Positions 59,307 to 64,000 of a stretch of DNA of 64,000 bases are shown here, one piece after another (within the stretch, counting starts at the first letter, position 1; each line of letters begins with the position of its first letter). The DNA comes from Cruorifilaria tuberocauda (Eukaryota; Nematoda; Chromadorea; Rhabditida; Onchocercidae). The position numbers and the translations under genes were made by a program. Under the pieces are notes generated by a model. It did no database searches, was not told the origin of the DNA, and was given only the letters and a program-made list of their open reading frames with translations. The stretch lies in NCBI GenBank assembly GCA_013365365.1, contig JABVXU010000071.1:1-64000 (forward strand). Direction: 5' to 3'.

Positions 59307-62300
59307 TTAAACAGATGGAACTACTGGCAGCTCCTTCAACTTCCGATTTACCTACAATAAATATTCCAATTGAATTGAAGATTGAGAGAAAATTTTCAAG
59401 ATAAGAGTCTTAATCAGTAACTCATTCCGAGAAATATAAAGCGTTCCCTACCTCTTGTAACTTCTGTATTTGCTTGATGAAATATTCTCCAATTCGCCGG
59501 GCAACTTTCGTGTCCGCAATAATGATCATATCCTGAAGTTATGAAGGAGTTGAACAAATGCAATGTCCAAATAATAAAACAGCTAATTATTTCAAAACCG
59601 ACTTAATAATTAAGAATATGAGAAGACAAGGCTATACCTTGTCAACATAGAAATCAAGATCTGTTGTTGAGTCATCGATTTCACATCGATCTATGCATTC
59701 TTTGCCCAACTCGTTGACAATCATTTTAAAACTTAACAATTTCCCCACAAATGAATCATAATCGGCATCTGCAATTAATTAACAACTCTGAATAATTTTG
59801 TTTTGCTAATAATGCAAGCACATAAGTAAAATCACAGTTTTTCCGTCCAAATTTGGTACAGTATCCTAGATACGAATGCGGCGGAAAATGAATAATACGA
59901 TAAAAAATGATAGAAATTTACCGCTAACATCCATGAAGCTCGCAAGCTTTCTCGTTGGCAAAGTTGTATACAATTTTAAATAGCCTCGTAGAATTGGCAA
60001 CATAATTTGTGATTCAATTTCTTCTAAGAATGCATTACACTGGCGGAGCAATGGTTCCTAAATATGTAAATGAAAATTAAAAATGCCAGAAATATTCATT
60101 TCTTTTCGCCATGCCTTTATCAAAATTCACTAATCAATCACTAAAAAAAAACCTTTGCCTGATTTGGGCCTTCATAAACTACTGTTGTTGGGGACAAGAA
60201 CTTTGGGCAACCTTGTTGGAAAGCAAGGCGGAATTCATCAATATTGCTGAAAAAGGGAAATTACGAATTCATTATATTTCAAGACATACATCACATGAAT
60301 TTGATTCATTTACTACTTTCATAATGTATGAAATCAATTTTTCCTTTTTCTAATTGTCAGTGCAACATTTGTTTGACGAAAAAGATTTCCAATTCAGATT
60401 TAATGATTTCCACTAATGTTATTGAGCATTTTACAAAAACAACCTCAAAAATTAATTTCAACTGTGTATTTAATTTTCCAACTCTGATTATTTTTTATTT
60501 AACTGACCCATTACTCATGTGGTTCATACGTTCACCAGTTCTTTCATACAACTGTGACTGGATGGAATCATCTATGCGTTGAGGTTGCAACGTCAAACAA
60601 ATAGCCAGCAAATGATACAATTGTTCGTTCGTTTTCCCAATCTGTAAAATGTCCAAATAATAAAATCTGAACTATAAAATCGCCAATAAAAATTTTGTCT
60701 AAAAAATTCTAGAAGAATTCATGGAATACAGGAAGAAAACCTTCCCTCTCTCCATCATAAACAAAGACAAGTAAGTGTTACTTCTTGCTTTCGTTGAATA
60801 TGAAAACTACAAGAATGAAAGTAAATATTATGTAAAAGATAGATGAACCAATTTAAAAAAAGATTCAGAGCAGCGAGTTACGTCTTTAATTACTTTTTAT
60901 AAACACAAGCCACTTACTACATCGTATTGAAAATTCTTCTTCTGCTGTTGATTTTGCTGCTGAATACTCTTAGTTCGTTGTATGTAAAGCAGGCAGTTTA
61001 CGAATATCTTCGTAGCTTCACCATAATTTCTCATCATCATATGGGAGAAGCCAACGAAGTAATGAAACGTAACTAGACATGAGGGAACAGTGTTATATAA
61101 GCCCTGCAAAAAAATTAAATTGTAAAACATTAGAATGAAATAATCCGGAGTAAATACTAATAAAGTATAGGAACTTGAAAACATATTTGAATAACATGAA
61201 TTTCCCGATAATTTTAAATCTAACTTTAACCACACAAGTTCAACCGATTCAACCAAGTGTGATACCTACTACTTCAGTTTAATAATTTTATCATTTAAAC
61301 TGCATATCAGAACATATATTACAAATTTGAAATGAAGCCTGTCAGTTCATCGCTTTGTTCTTTGTCAAATGGCAGAGACAAAAGTAATGGGATAATTGAG
61401 ACAAGAATAATTCTTCACTCTCAGGTAAAATACAAATGGAACTGGCAAGACAGTATTCAAGTATTAAATTTAATATACTTCAATTAAAACGCAACGAAAC
61501 TATCTCATTAAAAAAACAGACGAAAATAAATAAAAGATATTTCCTTTGGTAATACCTTTGGATCAAGCTCAAGATTTTCAACAGTTTTCAGCGCTTGGTG
61601 GTAATCCCCGAGCAATACGTGTGTACGAAGCAATCCAATCAAGGAGAAATAACCAAGCTTAAAATATAAAGCAGAACGACCAAAATCATCTGCGACATCG
61701 TCTGGGTTTCCTGGGCAATTTCCATAATTAATTAGATTTCTTATAGTAACATTAAATAAATTAAATATCAAGATCATTCAATTACATGTAGGTTGCAGTT
61801 ACTACGAAACACTGTATCAAATTCTATAGTGAAGTCCACCATCTTTACTCATATTAATCTCAAACAGCAGTAACAGTAATAGAAAATTTGGCATCAAGAG
61901 TAATAATTTGATCAAAATTATTTACTTCCTTCCCGTATAGCCAGTAACTGCTCGTCGATCTGCGATTTTGCCAGTAAAGAATATAGAATATTCAGCACCG
62001 GATATATGTTCCAAGCCTGTAATGTGGTGAGAAGTTAAATAATGTAATAAATCCGTTAATTATCCGATTAAATACAACAACATACACTCTGATTCTGTTC
62101 AATCGAAAGAAGATCTTCATATTCTTCTGGACTCCTTTTTCCAGGATTTGCCTTGTATAAACAGAAGGCTTGAAACTGAAAAATTAGAAAAATAAATAAT
62201 GGTTTCAATAGTTCTGGCAATGGATGTGTCAACGCAATACTTACAAAACTGCAAGCCCTTAGAAGCAGTTATGACTTAAATTAAAATCTTTCCTTTTGAT

Positions 62301-63690
62301 CTAAATAACGAGTACTTGTCAGTCAGTATAAAAAGAAGTTATATATTTATTTATAAATGGTTTCAATAGTTCTGGCAATGGACATTTAAAATTGCTAACA
62401 AATAAATATGAAATAAAAAAAGCAATTGACTACTAAAATGAATAAGAATTACTACCTGATAAACGAATTCGTCAATAATATCCCAAAGCCAAACATTTGG
62501 CAACTGAAGTGATAATGGTTGTTTCTCGGGTGTGAGCACTTCGCAAAATAATTCCTGTAATGAAAAATTCCCTGCTTTATTAAGGCTAGAGTTTTTCTTA
62601 AAATGCAGTAACTTGATAGTTCTGATATGAATTAAAATGACAAATCAAAACATGCGTATGTGGTACCTACTACAACTAACCTGATAGTTTTGATATGAAT
62701 CAAAACGGTGGGCCAAGGATGGACCGCGCTGCATTCGAGTGTACACGTGACGAAAGTACAACTCCTTGTAAAGAATAATGAAGATTCGACTATCTGAAAA
62801 TGCAGCAGTTTTCTTTTACAGAAAGATCGTTACTTTTTTCATAATATAATTGAAGAGTTTTATCAGAGAACGACGGAAAGCCTTCATGACGGAAATGCAT
62901 GCAAAACTATTCAGGGACAGACATTTCAGATCCATTTACATTCATTCGTAAATAACATCTATAGGATTCCTTTAAACGACACAAAGACCTAACTGAAGTT
63001 CTTTTGGAACTTTGAAAATAATCATATTCAAATTATAAAAATGAATTTTTTATGTCAAAATTTTGGGAGATTCTATTCTTGAAAGATAATATAAAATATT
63101 TTCCATAACGAACCTGAACCAACAATATTTTCTACCGCCTCTTCGTTTGGCCAGAGACGTTGCTGGAAATAACGCTCAGTAAGGTCTGGAAAACCGTGTT
63201 CATACAGGTTATGTATTTCGACAACATTTTCTTCATCAATCATTCGTTTAAAATAAATCAAATATTGCACAACATCATCTGGTACCATTTCATCACTCAA
63301 AGTATCTGAAAATGCCAAGCATCGTATAATATAACCTTCACTGTCTATCCAAAGTTATCGAATAAGATATTGCTTTCCCATATTAAAATCATTTCAATCA
63401 TAGGGACTGAATTGCATGCACATTTCTTAAACCGCCTTTTCTAATGAGAAAATTTCATATGCTCTATATCTACAAATTTACCTCTAAATTCAAAACTTTA
63501 CTTCGCTTAAAAAAAATCTGCTATTCACCTATTTCCTCGTCATCCTTCCATTATTGCGACATGGCCTGAACCATATCAATAAATTTTTACTAAACGCATT
63601 AAACAAACCTCGTCGCACATGTTCTCTTTCATAGGCAAGATCACGTTCTGGATCACCTGTATGTCCACCATCAAACGAATCTCGTACCAT
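59307..63690 (-). CDS. eif-3.L: eukaryotic translation initiation factor 3 subunit L
   Basis: Fourteen exons in phase give 542 residues, the usual family length (about 540-565): 63690-63609, 63305-63114, 62793-62681, 62554-62456, 62175-62086, 62016-61926, 61710-61556, 61103-60918, 60641-60508, 60246-60153, 60057-59922, 59768-59638, 59532-59452, 59351-59307. eIF3L-type blocks appear in order: [140 protein letters not shown] and [20 protein letters not shown]. The second half forms the PCI scaffold. The protein is a subunit of the eIF3 complex, which brings mRNA and initiator tRNA to the 40S ribosome. A splice acceptor (TTGTAG) directly abuts the ATG, as in SL trans-spliced nematode genes. All expected parts are present. 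Confidence 0.96.
62198..62382. repeat. 27-bp direct repeat in eIF3L intron
   Basis: The same 27 bases (starting AATGGTTTCAATAGTTCTGG) occur at 62198-62224 and 62356-62382, identical and 158 bp apart, within the intron between the exons at 62175 and 62456. An exact match of this length suggests a recent local duplication. Confidence 0.9.
62612..62706 (-). repeat. degenerate duplicate of exon 3 end and donor in eIF3L
   Basis: The last 25 or so bases of exon 3 plus its donor (62681-62706 and just below) reappear in the following intron at about 62612-62637 with a few changes: TGATAGTTcTGATATGAATtAAAA against TGATAGTTtTGATATGAATcAAAA (plus strand). The copied donor has changed from CAG-GTTAGT to CAA-GTTACT and looks inactive. 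Confidence 0.7.
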
Positions 63691-64000
63691 CTACAATGCT
63701 AAATATTTCAATCACTCCATTTCTTCACAATAAACGAGTCTCATTAAATGAAGTAAGGTATACGCAAATACCAGAAAGTAAAATTTGTCCATTCCATGCC
63801 ACCCAAAACAGTGGAGTACTTAACTTAATTTATAATGTAAAACATACACCACCAACCAAACCACACCTTGTAATCTTATGTTCTCATAGATCATATCAAA
63901 TAAAATACAAAAATGAACTTTAAGAAAAAGACCATTCGTAAAATATTTTAAAACTTCTTTGAGAAAAACTCTTTTATTATCACACGATAGTAGATGTTAG
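63691..64000. other. upstream of eIF3L, promoter side
   Basis: The window ends 310 bp beyond the eIF3L start. The acceptor dinucleotide (CT on +, 63691-63692) is the only feature seen. The plus-strand open frame at 63696-63923 has no splice context or family resemblance. Any promoter or upstream gene is outside or unresolved. Confidence 0.45.

Overview
The window is nuclear DNA of a nematode. It is AT-rich, its genes are cut into many small exons by introns with short TTTCAG-type acceptors, and the encoded proteins match animal families. The gene structures, the nematode-type degenerin and the bare splice acceptors just upstream of several start codons (probable SL trans-splicing) suit a parasitic clade III (filarial-like) worm. 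Species identity cannot be read from the sequence. No prokaryotic operon, CRISPR array, rRNA, tRNA or intact transposon was recognised.

Layout. (1) 4.7-22.1 kb, + strand: a 40-exon, about 1,903-residue coiled-coil protein of rootletin (CROCC / C. elegans CHE-10) type. (2) 25.8-45.3 kb, + strand: ire-1, the ER stress sensor kinase/RNase, 19 exons and 988 residues, with the sensor, membrane, kinase and RNase parts all visible. (3) 28.6-35.3 kb, - strand: a complete 15-exon degenerin/ENaC channel subunit lying inside one 12.7-kb intron of ire-1, on the opposite strand. (4) 48.6-51.8 kb, - strand: a 9-exon beta-tubulin. (5) 53.6-58.8 kb, + strand: a DEP-domain/RhoGAP-like protein of the DEPDC1/LET-99 family. 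(6) 59.3-63.7 kb, - strand: translation factor eIF3 subunit L, 14 exons, complete.

I rebuilt exon boundaries by eye from GT/AG sites and checked them by codon phase. Rootletin, ire-1, the degenerin, tubulin and eIF3L each close in phase from start to stop. The DEPDC1-like gene has one unresolved spot around 56.3-56.6 kb, with an in-frame TAA, and one probable GC-AG intron.

The genes do not form one pathway. Rootletin builds the ciliary rootlet of sensory neurons; tubulin and the DEPDC1/LET-99 protein act in the cytoskeleton; IRE-1 acts in the unfolded protein response; eIF3L acts in translation initiation; the degenerin is a cation channel. Tubulin and the DEP gene are divergent around a 1.8-kb spacer with striking CT/GA tracts. 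The DEP gene and eIF3L converge. I found no wholly new system. The best leads are the nested antisense degenerin, the anomalous DEP exon, a likely alternative 3' exon of rootletin, and an orphan splice-bounded exon at 37.7 kb.
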